Part shown: positions 10,746 through 24,206 of the stretch, one piece after another | How the letters are laid out: each line of letters opens with the position of its first letter | Numbering within the stretch: position 1 is the stretch's first letter | The notes under the pieces: generated by a model | What the model was told of the DNA's origin: nothing | The model's input: only the letters and a program-made list of their open reading frames with translations | Database searches by the model: none | Translations under genes and position numbers: made by a program | Origin: Cucumis sativus | Lineage: Eukaryota; Streptophyta; Magnoliopsida; Cucurbitales; Cucurbitaceae | Assembly: GCF_000004075.3 (NCBI RefSeq) | Contig: NC_026659.2 | Location: 992,001 to 1,056,000 of the forward strand | Length of the DNA stretch: 64,000 bases | Direction: 5' to 3'

Positions 10746-12943
10746 ATGGTCACTCTTTGTAGAGGTTTAGGGTTTAACCGCGGCCAATTCCTCTCCTTCC
10801 CTAACTTTTTCTTTCTACGCACTTTCATGGCTTCTTCTCCCCTCGCTTCTCTTTCCCCTGCTTCTCCTTCTCCTTCTGATTCTATTCCCCTAAAACGAGT
10901 CGGAACTCACCATGGGAGCTTCCATTGTGATGAAGCGCTTGGTTGCTTCATGATTCGCTTGACGGATAAGTTCTCTAATGCTCAAATTGTTCGCACCCGT
11001 GATCCCCAGGTTTGAGTTTGGCCCTTTCCAAATCTTCTTCAATGAATATGAAATTTGAGTTGTAGTTGGGTTTTAACAATACTGGTTTTTTGCTTCATAT
11101 ATGAACTCAATTCCTAGATTTTGAATTTAAAGTTTGGGTTTTTTCTGAGAGAATTGAGTGTTTTGAACTGGGTCTTCATCGTTTTGTATCTTTTTTTCCC
11201 TTGGCCTGGGACTTAGATTTTACATTTGTGATTGAGTTGTATATTGTGTGGTAGGTTTTACAAGGTCTTGATGCTGTCCTTGACGTTGGGGGTGTTTATG
11301 ATCCAAGTCATGATCGATATGACCATCATCAAAAGGGGTTTGAAGAGGTTTTTGGTCACGGTTTCTCCACGAAGCTTAGCAGCGCTGGTCTTGTTTATAA
11401 GGTAGGTAATAAATTGACAGAGTTTATTGCCCTTGACTATAGTTGCAAGCTTTCTCTTTTTACTTCTACTTCACTAAATGTTGTAGTCAATTCTTTGTTT
11501 ACTTTACTTTATCGTGCCAAATTAGTAGTTATCATTGTTTTTGGTCTTGTTGTTTTTCTTCAGCATTTTGGAAAGGAGATTATTGCGAAGGAACTTCAAG
11601 TTGATGAAGGGCACCCAGATGTGCATAGGCTATTCTTGGCTGTTTACAAAAGTTTCATGGAGGTCGGTATTCGATTCATTGATTGATTAGACTAATGCTT
11701 TAATTAGTCTCGTTTTGTTTTTCAGCTCGAGTTAGTTTATGTCTTAGCTTTTGACATTTCATCTTATTAGGCAATTGATGCTGTAGATAATGGGATTAAT
11801 CAGTACGATACGGACAAGCCACCGAAATATGTGAATAATACACACCTATCTTCAAGGGTGGGGAGATTGAATCTGGACTGGATAGACCCTGATCAATCAC
11901 CTGAGAATGAGAATAAGGCCTTCGAGAAAGCAATGGCCCTTGCCGGCAACGAGTTCTTAGATGTGAGATTTCTTAAAATCAACAAATGGTCTTTTAAAAC
12001 TATGAATCTAGGCATGACACATTTTCTATATTCCTTAAGTGCTTCACTGACTTTCGAACTCTTGCTTAATTTCAGAGTGTTCGATTTCATGCAAAATCAT
12101 GGCTACCAGCACGGTCAATTGTGATGGGATCTCTTGCAGCAAGACACACTATCGATCCTAGTGGAGAAATAATGGTTATGACAACATTTTGCCCGGTAAG
12201 CACCTGATCTTCCGCGTTTAACATCCGTTTTCTTCATTCACCTATTTCTTTTGCTGCTTGTCATCGGAAAGGTTTGTTTGGTCTTTTTGAATTTATCCAT
12301 TTTGTTTCTTTTGATATTAAGCAGAATTCTGAAGTTTTTACTTGTTTTTGTTATCTTAAGGAAAAAGTAATTCCATTATTCGTTTCAATTTCTGATGAAT
12401 ATACTTGTAAGTTATGATATGACCACAAATATGCACTTTGCAATGAGCAAATCTTTTTATGCTTAGGATACCAACTAAAATGTTCCATTCTCTAAATCAA
12501 TTTGCATATACCAATTTAGTCTATCAAGAACTTGTGTAATCTTCTTTTTTTTCCAACAGTGGAAACTTCATCTATTTGAGCTCGAAGCGGAGTTAAAGAT
12601 TGAAAACTCAATCAAATACGTGCTCTATCAAGTATGTATAACTTTCAACTTTTAGAACAAATCAAAACTATCCGAATACGTTTTATTATTTCTCATTCTA
12701 ATATGTTCTGATGTTCAGGACGATAGAAGCAAACACTGGCGTGTGCAGGCAGTGGCTGTATCTCCCGATAGATTTGAGAGTCGTAGACCTCTTCCTGCCC
12801 AATGGCGAGGTTTAAGGGATGAGGAACTCTCAAAAGAGTCTGGGATACCTGGTTGTGTGTTTGTTCATATGAGTGGATTTATTGGTGGCAATCAAACGTA
12901 CGACGGGGCTCTTACTATGGCAAAAAATGCATTGAAGCTGTAG
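10746..12943 (+). CDS. MYG1: MYG1 family 3'-5' RNA exonuclease (UPF0160)
   Basis: Seven exons, 10746-11009, 11255-11401, 11564-11662, 11771-11962, 12076-12195, 12560-12631 and 12719-12943, all phase 0, encode 372 residues, the usual plant length. MYG1 proteins are DHH-related metal-dependent exonucleases acting on RNA in mitochondria and nucleus in animals. Visible catalytic motifs are VGTHHGSFHCDEALGCF (residues 52-68; HxGxFHxDE metal ligands), LDVGGVYDP and DRYDHHQKGF (the DHH motif, about 108-117). Further family blocks are SSAGLVYKHFGKEII, DAVDNGINQYD, SSRVGRLNLDW, SWLPARSIV and MSGFIGGNQTYDGAL near the C-terminus. The ATG at 10746 gives a 50-residue leader that includes hydrophobic and Arg residues and could target mitochondria. 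An internal ATG at 10827 would yield a shorter form, so dual targeting by alternative starts is possible. It is convergent with the OPT gene. Confidence 0.95.
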
Positions 12944-13476
12944 AAAAATCGAGATCTATTGATACATTTACGTAGCTCGTAGCTTTGAATCGGAGAATAG
13001 TGTGTTAATTTGAGTTAAAAGGCTTACTGTGTTTATGACTTTTTGAGTCCTCTCTCATTCTTCCAATTTGAAAACATTTGCTGTAGAATTGGATATCTTT
13101 GATTTTGATATTTGGAAATAGAAATCTTTGATGCCATATACAACAAGACAATTATCAACTTTTCATATGGAGATCTTCCATTAGCAATGTGTCTAATCTA
13201 TATACTGAAATCAAAATTTTGGATTTAGTAATGATTTGATCTTCAACAAAATATATAGCATGAATTTTATTTGGGTTGAAATGTTTCCACAGTTCAAGCA
13301 ACTCAAACCTGAAAGAATATTCTGCATGGAACCTTATAATTACACTGAAATTCATCACATAAGGAACCAAAAAGAATCCAGAAGCTAACAGTTTCATGGA
13401 CAATCTATCGAAGTACAAGTATACACAAAGAGAAATGGTGAAATTTTGTAAAGAATGCCTTTTTCAATCTGAAGTT
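12944..13476. other. Convergent 3' spacer between MYG1 and the OPT gene
   Basis: About 530 bases of AT-rich sequence that must hold the two 3' untranslated regions facing each other. The 87-codon minus-strand frame at 13155-13418 lies here but shows no family resemblance and is taken as untranslated sequence. Confidence 0.55.
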
Positions 13477-16400
13477 TCAAGTAAAGAGGGGGCATCCTTC
13501 CACAGCAATTCCAGGGGCGGTCGGGCACTGTGCTAGTGGACAACCGTCGAGCTCGTTCCCCCACCAGTCGAGGGTGATCTCTTGTGACCCTAATGTGAAA
13601 TACAATAACACTCCCATGAAAGCCAAACCAGCATCCAATGCTCCAGAGAGAACATAGTTATGTCTTTTCCACCATTCTGGCTTATATCTATATACTACAA
13701 AGCCAGAAAGGAACCCCACGAGGATCCAGGTGATGTAGTTTACAGCGGTGGCTGGAGGCATATAGCCAGTGGCTCCAATCAATACAGGCATATTGATAAG
13801 TTTAATCCACTCATGTTGTGGAAATGCCTTGATAGCTAACCATACTAAAACTGGAGCAATTGCACCCACAACAAAGAACCAATTTACAGATGAGTAGAAT
13901 CCAAGGTCACCAAAAATCCGGCGAGGACCGATCAACCCCCATATGACCGAAGCATCATAGAACACCCTATCGGAGGGGCAAGTCCAGAAGGATTGAGATG
14001 AACTACAAATGTCGGGAATGGTTTCCAAGAGCCACCAGGCAGTGCCCAAATACACAAAGCTGGCAATTAAGGTTCCAACAACCTAAATACCCAAAAAATA
14101 ACAAGAATTAGAAAGTGCTTCTCTTTTATGATTTGTCATGAAGGAAATAAAAATATTTACCTGAGCCATGAACATGGTTCTTGGTGGGATCTTCATGTAA
14201 TGACCAAGCTTGAAATCTTGTAGAAAGGTAATGGCTTGAGTCATGCTAATGTATCCGTACACTTTGAAGCACATGTTGGCAACCGGATATCCCGGGTAGA
14301 TATATCCAATAATGTACTCGGTGATTATGTTCAACCCTGGAGCTTGGTTGGTGATGGCAGTGATGATTCCGATCGGGAGAGTGAAGAAAACGGCGATGCT
14401 ACAAGCGAGTATAACTCCCCACCAAGGCAATTGGAGTTGGTCATTGTAGTATTCGCAAGCGAAAATGGTGAGCGCAATGTTTCCTAGAAGAATCAACACA
14501 AACCACCATTCAGGAACTTGTTTGTACTTCCTCATCAGCTTTGTGTGTATGTCCATTTTCTTCTCTTCAAAGCTTGACTTGCTCTGCTCCCATATTTCCC
14601 TTCATCAAAAAAAGAAGATTAATTTGCAAGTCTACATTACTACAATTCATTACCTTTAAACTCTGATTCTATGTATTGCCTCTTACACCTTTATCCAAAT
14701 ATATAGACCAACTTACCATGACATAACTTACAAATAGTACAACCAATCACGCTAAGAACGCGACCATGCACTACTTCGGAAAGAGAAACGAGTATGTTAC
14801 ATATGTTGTTTTATCATGTCTAGTACTCTCTACCATTTGTCTAGCACAACATACTGGATCAACCAATATTAATACACTAGAAATGCCACGTCAAATCATT
14901 TTTAACACCAACATGAACAATGCACTAGAAAGACTAGATTTATCGTTCAACCATCGATATAATGAATTATGTTTCATTGAGATTGAGAAGAGGATGAAGT
15001 AAATTGTACCTTCCATGGAAGAGAGCAACATGAACAATGGTAGCAGAAAGAGCAGCAAAGCCAACACCATAAGTAACAGCAAAGAAAGTACTAATATAAA
15101 GCCTCCCTTGTGTTTCATAAGCAGCAAAATCAAGGTGAAAATTGGAGTCAATAATGGAAGAAATATTATACTTTTGACCCTTCCCAGTGAATAAACCATC
15201 TGAAAACATGGGAAATGTTTGAGCTTTGTAGACATTGAACCAATAGCAAATTGGAGTCAAAATGTACATGATGAACCCAAACCCAACCGCTACATTGGCA
15301 GTGGCAAACCATGGACTGGCTAGTGGGCTGCCTAAGTAGGAAGAAATGGTGGACCAGTCAAGCCCAATGGACCCGAGGCCCAGCCCGTAAAGGCCTGAAC
15401 CGAGCTGTTGGGCCAGAATGGAAGTTGGGAAGATCCAACAGACCCATGAGAGGGAGATGAGCATTTGGAAGAGGTAGCCAGGGATTACATAATATGCAAA
15501 GCTGCAAATGAAGGCTATAACAAAGAATTGGGTTCGGCTTAAACTTCCTTTGATTCTTTCTTCTTTCTCATGTAGAGCCCTGAAGATCAAAATCAACTTC
15601 AAAACTTTGGAAACACTCCCAAATATAACAATGCAAAATTTAAATCAAATTTTCGAAGTAGATCGTTCAGTCATAGACAACAGTTAATAGATCATACTAG
15701 AGTCCATCCAGCCTAACTATTACCAAAATATTATAGATTTAATTGAACTTATTCTTTTTAATCAAGCTTCGGTTTGGTTTTTAACAGTGTTGATCACAAT
15801 TTGATAACAAAATGCATAAACATATGGGTGGATCCAAAAGAGTTGACTTTGAATAAAATAAAAAAATCCAAACTCTCTCTCCCCTAAAATTTTTAAATAT
15901 AATTTGACCATTTCCATTAAAATAATCATAATAATAATGCATTGATTTCATACAATGGCTGAGTGAGTTGGAACTCAGATCTCATGAAATATTATTAAAT
16001 TTTGATGGAGAAATTCACACGTTATAAAACTAATATAGATGATTGTTCATAAAATATTCAAACTACAACTAATAATTTCAGATTCAACCACAAAATCAAC
16101 TACAAAAACAAAGTTTTTAAACTAAAATTAAATGCTACAGCATAATCACGTGATAAACTATTAATCACAAAAATACCTATAATGTTTGATTTAGTTTCAA
16201 TATAATCTATATTCCCACAATTTGGATTAGTTTCAATATAATCTAAAATAATTTCGAAACTTCCAATAATGAATTAGAGAAACAGTATTATACTATGGTA
16301 GTAAACCAAAAAAATTTAGGCAAGTTGCACTAATTCTAGAGTTGAAGTGAAAAATAGAAGAAAATGGGAATTAAGACATTTAAAGCTTAAAAAAATCCAC

Positions 16401-18405
16401 AAATCATAACTAAGCATTAAATTAGTATATTAAATGATGCGTAAACTTTTAAGTATCTAATTAAATCAAACTAGATGATCTTTTAGGAAAGCAAGAACTA
16501 TCCTAAGTTTCTAATAATTAGATGTTGCTATGTACAGTTAGTCTCTTATTTTTTTTAAAAAAAATTTGTGTCTAGTTCATCTCTATTTATTATTATTTTT
16601 TTTTTTGGAAAAAAACTGTCAGAGCAGAAATAAAGTAGCTAAATAATTAAAGGTAACCAAAATTTTTTAAAAAAAAAATCTAACTTTTTAAATTATTATT
16701 TTGCATAATTGGAAGAAGAGAAGATTAGGTGTGTAATGAATTGGTTGGGCCTTTCGTGTGCCAGCAGTTTTGGTACCCTACATGTCTTTTTCATCCTAAT
16801 AAATACATTTTGTGTAAGAAAACAAATAAAATGGAAGAAGACGATCAAGAAAGTGAGATTGATTACCCACATCTTTGGATTCGTCTTCATCTCAATTCAT
16901 AATAATAAATAAACCCACCTTTTGTATTTTAAAATAAATAAATTTATGATAAATTTTATAGCATCAATAAAGTGGAGTTGTTTTTTCAATCAAACCAACG
17001 CCGAAGAACTAACTATAATTGATTTAGTATATGTTTAAACCGACTCCAATCATGAAGAGTATAAACCGAGATTATTAGTTCGTTGGTTTGAGTCAATTTA
17101 AGCTTTTGAAAATTTTAAAAAATATTGTCTGTTTGTACTTTTTTTCAACCCTCTCCTTATATCTTACCGACCACCATTCAAAATATGGTTATAATTGTAA
17201 TAACTTCTTTAAAAATAGAGTATTTATGTTTGTATAAATGTTAAAATTAAACCTTGCCAATTTGAAACGTTGAATTGATTCTAGTTTCAAATTTTTTACA
17301 ATTTAGTCCTTAAATCTTACCCTATAACAATTTAGTCCTCGTAAAAAAATTAGGGCAAGGATTTAGAATAAAAATTATCCAAAACTATATCGTAACCAAA
17401 ACTAAATAGTTATAAACTATAGTTTAAAGATTTTAAAAGTTTGATTGATGTAAAACCAAAACTTCTATACTTTAATAGAGATTTGATATTTTAAAGTTTG
17501 ATTGATATGATAATATTACCTCAACAACGAATCTAAATAATCCATACCTGAACAACGAAACCTGAACCAAGTTCGACGGCCACCACATCGCCGCTGGTTC
17601 CACCAGGTACTTTCTGAATATCCCCGCCCATCCAAACCCCAACACCTAATCTTCTACAAGTCCATTTCAATCCATTCAATTCGAAAACAAATTAGACGAA
17701 ACCACGAAAAATATTTGAAGAAAATCGAGCCGACCTGAGTGGTAACGACGACAATCAGAGAGACAAAGAAGGTTAAATGTTGCTTGTAGAAGGTTTTAAC
17801 AACGGTAACGACGTGAATAGCGTAGACACTGCCGGCACCAGAGTTAGCGAAGATAGTGATGAGAACGTGTTCCTTAACATTGAAAGGGCCAGGGTTAAGC
17901 GAAAACTCCCAGCGTTTTCCTTTGAAAAAAACCCGATCTGTTATTTTGGAAGCCATTAACCGGCCGAGTGGAACGACGGCGATCTGAGCGGAAATGGCGG
18001 TGATGGAGAGGGGTTCTTTGCGGTACCAGAAGAATTGGTTGAGGAAAGAGAGGAGAACGCAAGAGAGAGTACCGAGGAACCACATTCGGAAGGTGAGAAC
18101 GGGGAGGGAAGGATCGTCGGTGGTGGGAACGGTGAGGGCAACTTGAGGAATTGGGGAATTTTCATCGGATTCAGAGATTTCCGGGACCGGCGGCGGAGAA
18201 ATTGATGAAGAAGATGAAGCTTGTTGTTGTTGTTGATGTTGTTCATGCTTGGGAACTGAATTAAAGAGAAAGAAGAAGAAAGGGTGAATGAATAATAATG
18301 ATTTTGATCATATAGAAATGAGAGAAGATGAAGAATTAACTAAAGTGTTTAAATTGAATTCATACTAAGAGGAGATGTAATTTGAGATGAAGATTCTTCT
18401 TCCAT
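13477..18405 (-). CDS. OPT: OPT-family oligopeptide transporter
   Basis: Six exons on the minus strand: 18405-18366, 18255-17735, 17645-17548, 15579-15010, 14599-14161 and 14082-13477. They encode 757 residues, the normal length for the plant PT clade. These proton-coupled plasma-membrane carriers move small peptides, glutathione-like molecules or metal chelates. Both signature motifs are present: NPG at residues 134-136 ([13 protein letters not shown]) and KIPPR at about 546-550 ([14 protein letters not shown]). Other family blocks are [76 protein letters not shown] and the C-terminal [20 protein letters not shown]. Repeated long hydrophobic stretches fit 12 or more membrane spans. The N-terminal 65 residues are hydrophilic with a short Gln run. 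The start is the ATG at 18405 in a 40-base first coding exon. Intron 3 is about 2.0 kb and AT-rich with nothing recognisable. Substrate cannot be read from sequence; it resembles the OPT1/OPT5 group. Confidence 0.93.
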
Positions 18406-21341
18406 AGTCTCTGTTGTTCTTTTCTTTTCTTTCCCTTTTTCTTTCCTTTTTGTAGTTTGTTGTTATAGAAAAAATGAAAAAGTGGAATTGTTAAGAGAGA
18501 GAGAGAGAGAGAGAGGAATTGTTATAGTAAATTTTTGTTGTTGCCTTTTGTTGGGCATTGGGCATTATTCATACACGTAGATCTATCTGCCCTTTCTTCC
18601 AAATAAACAAATATCTCTCTCTATCCCTCTCTACACCCGACCCATTCCAACCCCAAAAATCGAACCATCCATTTCAATTTCAAAGACCGATTTTGAAATC
18701 GAACCAAGTTGATTTTAATGTGTGTATATATGTATGTATTTTTTATTATATAAAAAAACAACAAAACCCAATCGATCGTTATTCTCTCCCTCCTTTGTAA
18801 TATATGTTCCTTGTCGTCTCCCACGAGCAAGCTTTAATGTAAGTTAGTGTTCAAGCTTAGCACAAATAAGTGAGCATTGTGATGTACATGGAGTACATGA
18901 GGTATGTAGGTTTAATAATCTTTCAGTTGATTGAGGTATAGTTACTCGGAATTGTCTTGATCGGCTTGTCTAGTGTGACTCATGACATAGTCTTTTTCAA
19001 TTCACTTTCAACTTTTTAAATGCAATAATTATGTTTTTTAAAAAAATATTTATAATTTTATTATCGATTATGTCACTTTAAATTAAGTATTTTTAACTCA
19101 AAATAACTTCAAATAAATTGATCCATATGTTAACAGTTAGAGGATTTTAAAGTCTTATTTTTTATTTTTAAAAGTTAAAATTATTATCGTAACTTGTGAA
19201 ACTTTAAAGATATTTTTTAGTATTTCTTTTGTTTTAGAAATCTAACTTTATGTTTTTAATGTTCAAAAGCATTTTGACACAAAATACAATGTTGAAAGAC
19301 ATTTTTTATTTATAATTTAGCCAAAACCTTACCAGAGACGGAATTGATAAGAATTTTTTTTCTCATGTGTTAATAATGTGTTCCTGAATTACTATAAATT
19401 ATAAAATATTATATATACATATAACTATATTTACTTTTTTTTTTCTCTCAAAGTACATTTATTTACTTATAGTGAAATTTTTAGAAATAAAGTCAAGCTT
19501 TCTAGAGGGAAAATTTCATGGATAGCAAAAAAAAAGTGAAAACTATATATTGTTTTAATTTTCTTAATTTAGTTTAGACTTTAAAAACAACACTAAAAAT
19601 TGTACATAATGTTTATAAGCTAAACCCATCTCTAACACGTAAATGTTTAGTTCAAATATAAATGTACTCAATGTGTACTCTAATTATGTAAATTAAAGCC
19701 TCAAATATAATCAATATTTTATTTTTTTTAAAAAATGGTATAGATTTAGAAGTGATTGAAAATAAAGGTTGATGAGGTAATAATATATGAGAAACAAACA
19801 ACACCCATCAAGTTGGAGATCCAACACAACCATCATATCAAGTGGACACCACTTCTTGAAGAATAAATGCAACAATAATCTTCATAACTCTATCAAATCT
19901 CACCATGAATCTCATGGTCATGCCACCAATGTTCTAAATGTCATTACTCATATAGGTTTTAGTTTTACTCGAATGTTGATAAACGTTTTTAGTACGACGA
20001 TGGAGACAATTTGAAGAAGTTTGTTTTATTCATGGATAACTTATCCAAAATGTGAGAAATTTGACTCGGAGGGTACTTTTGTAATTTCATAGAGATTCGG
20101 GAGCAATTTTAAAAAAAATGAAAATATAAGAGAAACGTGTTAAAGTGAAATATATAGTTATAATAGACCAACAACAAGTTGTAAATTAGAAAGGGTTTAG
20201 GAGAAAATGATATAATTGTTTGATAGTCGCCAATTGTTTTTCAAAAACTGCTTAATTAGTAGATGAGATTTTGTTGAAAATATTTCACAATTTATAGTAT
20301 TTTTGGTGGCCTTTCAATTAGTCTTAGATGAGGATTTGATGAAAATATTTGAATTTATATCTACTCATGGTCATGTCAAAATTGATTTATTCAATTAATT
20401 AATATACAGTTGATTCTTCAAAATCCATATATGTGTGTATACAAAATATCTCAAACTTTATCATTTGTTTAAAAAGTATTCTCTTATTCTTTCGTAAGTT
20501 ATAATATTAAGTAACTTTTACCTTTTATTGAATTTTGAATGAAAATTGAAATATATTGTATATAATATTAGTGTAGATCACTTATTGAAATAAATAATTT
20601 TTAATATAGATTAAAAAAAAACTTAAAAAGTGTAAAATTACATTTTAATTTATAAAGGGTGAGCTTATCTTTTAACATGGATAGGGTGCTTAAGATAATC
20701 CTTTATTTGAGGCTTAAATTAGGAAGCTATCTAAATTCATTGGTTGATTAATATATCTATTATCTAATATTCTTTTAATTAATTTTTAATATATATTTTT
20801 CATAACTATTATTTTTATTTTCCAATCAAATCAGAATCCAACAATGCTTTAGACATTTTAGAAATAATAAATCTAATCAAATTTCTGAGATAAACGTAAA
20901 ATTTGGTTTAAATAACAACTAAATTGAGATATATGAGAATATTGTAAGAGATATACCAATTCATTGACACAAATGGAAAATATGAGCTTAATGAGTATCA
21001 TAAAAAGGGAAAATTGCTTGACAATGAGAAAAATATAAGGAAAGCATTGAGCTCTAAATTACATTCTAGGAAGAATGTGGGACAAATAATGTGACAATGT
21101 ATATTGTCTAAACTATGGAATGAATTTGGGTAATAAATTATAAATGATCAGAATCAAACGTTAGGAGTTAGGACTTGGTTGGATAGAATGCAAAGAATAG
21201 CAGTCAGTAGTTTAAAAAGAAAACAAAAATAAAATCAAATCAAAACCAACAAAAGAAGACCATTTTGCAAGCAAGAGTTTGCTAAGGAGAAGAAAAAAAA
21301 AGGAATGAAATTGTAAATCCAAAATATAAAGGAAGGCTTCT
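18406..21341. other. Spacer: OPT promoter and leader, then AT-rich DNA to the WNK 3' end
   Basis: Adjacent to the OPT start are a CT/GA-rich leader and a (GA)n tract at 18494-18515. The remainder is AT-rich. The frames at 18558-18800 and 19787-20014 have no domain or codon pattern suggesting a gene. The final ~250 bases before 21342 are likely the WNK 3' untranslated region. Nothing else is recognised. Confidence 0.5.
18494..18515. repeat. (AG)11 microsatellite in the OPT leader/promoter
   Basis: An uninterrupted GA tract about 90 bases upstream of the OPT start codon. GA/CT tracts near plant transcript starts can bind BBR/BPC factors, but the link here is inference. Confidence 0.9.
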
Positions 21342-24206
21342 TCAAATACCCGTAGCTTTCTTCTTAGACATCCACCTCTTCTTAGCACTTTCTATTGCTT
21401 CCTCTCTCATTCTTGACAGTTCACAAAGGCACTGATGATACTGCAAATCAATAGCATCAATCTCCATCTTCAGTTCATCTTGGTGATCTCTTTCTTCCAT
21501 AGAAAGAGTTGAAAAGCTAGACAAACTCAATTCTTTCGACATTTCTGAGCAGGAAGAGATTAGTGACGGTTTTGCAAAATCAATTGTCGTCGAAAGAGAT
21601 CCAACAGCTTCTGCATCTAAATCAATTGTTCCACTGCTAATATAAGCTTTTTCACAATCAGGGTGACCAAACTCACCACACTCTGATCCTTTTCCTATGC
21701 TGTAGTCTGAGACAGTTGAGTAAATGTATTCCACGGAAGCACACGAAATAATCGACTGCTGGTTTTCTTGATCTTCGACCTTTGCCAAACCTGTCAGATT
21801 ATTCCTTGCAGCAGCCACCATGGGAGATGACAGTACCAGCTCAGAGAAGAAAGGAGAAATAAAGGTCTTATCCTCTTGAGCTTCAGGACTATGAGGAGTA
21901 TTTTGTTGTTGTTCTTCACAATAGTTTGGACATGGTTTCCAGCTAGGAACAAACTTAGCAATTAACTCATCAATTAGCTTTGCTATGATAGTCGCATCTT
22001 CATTCGACAGTTCAAGTTGTTCAACCATCTCCAAAGCAATTGCCAAAGAAGTATCAGAGTCGAGATAGAAGGCAAAATGAATATTCCTAGATTTACCTAT
22101 ATGAAAATAAATGTTCAAGTTATTGCAACAGAATCGCTAAAGAATTAACCAACTTTACAGAAGTATTGACCGAATGTTACCATATAGTTCAGCAATACGC
22201 AAATGAAATGACATCGTATTATGATCAGTCATGTCTCCTTTCAGTGTCAATTCATTATTTTCAGTGAGCCTCTGAAGTTCTTGAGTTGAAAAGTGAGAAA
22301 TTCCATTATTGCTTTTGACAGATGAGGCCACTGAACCTGAGAGCTTGGTGCAGTTATGGTCTGTTTCCATTGGATGAGAACCAAGCAGTGGAGGATTCAC
22401 AGATTTGAAATGCTCATTCAATGACCTTGAAAGTTCAGAGCTATTGTCCTTAGGACTTTCAGCCGCAAGGAAAGGATCTTTCAAGAGTTCACTAGCAGGT
22501 AATCTCGTGGATGCAGGAACCAGGCACTTCTCAATAAATTGCTTAACTTGAGGATCCAGTACTTTCTCAAGGGAAGCCGGCTTTATACCCTGCAATAAAT
22601 AAAGCATAAGTGATTTCAAAACTTCCATTTCATGGAACTATTTAGGGCGTGTTTGGATCGACTCTCTAATAGGCAATCCAAACGAGCTCTTAGGGAACAT
22701 AATTTGGTAGATGAAAATTCATTTACTTACTGAAGTAACCTTCTTGAATATTTGGGCAGAATTTTTGCACTCATTATATGGGTATTCACAAGTAACAATT
22801 TCCAACATGCACATGCCAAAAGAATATATGTCAACAAGTTCATTATAGTCCTCATCATAAAGTTCTGGAGCCATGAACTCTGGAGTGCCTGATTTATAAT
22901 CACATGCCAAATATCAGTTGAGGTATGTTCTATATCAATCTAGAATTCTATCCACACAACAAAAGGAAATCAAGCTAAAAAAAGTTACCAATTACACTTC
23001 GAGCAGTAGGCTGCTGCATGACAATTGCCAATCCGAGATCTCCAATTTTAACTTCTCCAGTATTTCCATTGACAAATATATTATCACATTTCAAATCCCT
23101 GTGAATGATTGGAGGGTTGTGACCATGCAAATACGTTAAACCTCGCAGTATCTGCCTTGCCCAGTTCTTGAAGGCCTTCAAGTCAACTTTCCTATGCTTC
23201 TTTCGATATCTAATAAATCCCAAAGTATGCCATAAATGAAAAAGTAACTCACCAAATGCGGCAAAAAGATAAAAATCAACAAATAACAGAAAACAAAAGG
23301 AAGATTCTTTGGAACTTACTGCCTCAAACTCCCAGAAGTGAACAATTCTGTAATCATGTTGATAGTCTTATGTTTATCATCAACCCAATAGCTATAGAAC
23401 TTGATGATATTTTCATGTTTCAGTGACTTCAACAGATGGACCTCAGAATATAATCTTTGGAGTTGCTCTGGGGACTGCAAGACATCTTCAATGTCCACCT
23501 GACTCCAAGCAACTTCGATTCCACCAACTTCATCGAATGCTTTGTAACTGATGACAGCAAAAATAGACCTCAAATCAAATAATACACCCCAAAATCTCAA
23601 CAGATTCATGAACAAACTAGAAAAGAAAAGGAGATAAATAAAAGAACAAAGATTGAAGCATACACTGTCTTGAATGCCCCTTTACCCAATATCTCATCAT
23701 ACTGAAAAAAAAGGGGGAAAGGTCCAAATAAGGATCAAGTCAAAATAGATTAAAACATCAAAACCATAAGGCAAAAGAGAAAGAACAAATCTAAAACATA
23801 AGTAATCGATGACCGAACCATTGGCAAAAAAAAAAAAAAAAAGAAGAAGAAAACTACCAAATTCCAAATTCTTCCCTTACAAAAGCAAAAAAAAGAAAAA
23901 AAAGAAAAAAAAAACCAATTCAACTCATAATCAGCACTAGTGAATCCCTAAATTAAGATAACTCACATTCTAAAATTGAGGAACCAAACACCAACCTAAA
24001 ACAGTAAAGGGAACAATATGAAAAATAATTCCTCCATCAAATCAAATCTCAGTGGGTAAGGCAATGAATTAAGCTAAGAAGAAACAAGTAATGAAAACAT
24101 CAAAAGGTAAACCCAAGAAAAGAATTAAAAGAAATACCCGTATATATCGTCCAGATGGATCCTTCTCGACAATCCCACGATCATCAGCCTCAGAATTCCC
24201 AGACAT
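21342..24206 (-). CDS. WNK8: WNK serine/threonine kinase (WNK8/WNK10-like)
   Basis: Seven exons on the minus strand: 24206-24138, 23701-23664, 23547-23320, 23209-22989, 22888-22731, 22589-22181 and 22096-21342, giving 625 codons. The WNK hallmark is clear. Subdomain II lacks lysine (EVAWSQV), while the glycine loop carries it ([13 protein letters not shown], Lys34). The catalytic loop is HRDLKCDN (Asp150), the metal motif is DLG (169-171) and the activation segment is [14 protein letters not shown]. After the kinase comes the autoinhibitory-like WNK segment with [20 protein letters not shown]. The tail contains acidic and Ser-rich stretches and ends in a predicted coiled coil ([17 protein letters not shown]). 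Plant WNK8 and relatives act in flowering-time, V-ATPase and G-protein/sugar signalling; specific roles here are inferred from family. The start at 24206 matches the conserved MSGNSE...[13 protein letters not shown] beginning. An in-frame ATG at 24368 would add 54 hydrophobic residues. Confidence 0.95.
22651..22683. repeat. Small inverted repeat in a WNK intron
   Basis: GTTTGGAT and ATCCAAAC are separated by 17 bases, within a segment beginning GGGCGTGTTTGG that resembles ends of common plant transposon remnants. Too short to classify. Confidence 0.35.

Noticed and set aside
14236-14487. 83-codon plus-strand ORF inside the OPT gene
   Set aside because: Shadow frame antisense to exon 5, which carries the KIPPR motif on the minus strand.
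19787-20014. 75-codon plus-strand ORF
   Set aside because: No homology recognised; Asn/His/Ser-rich by composition and isolated in spacer DNA.
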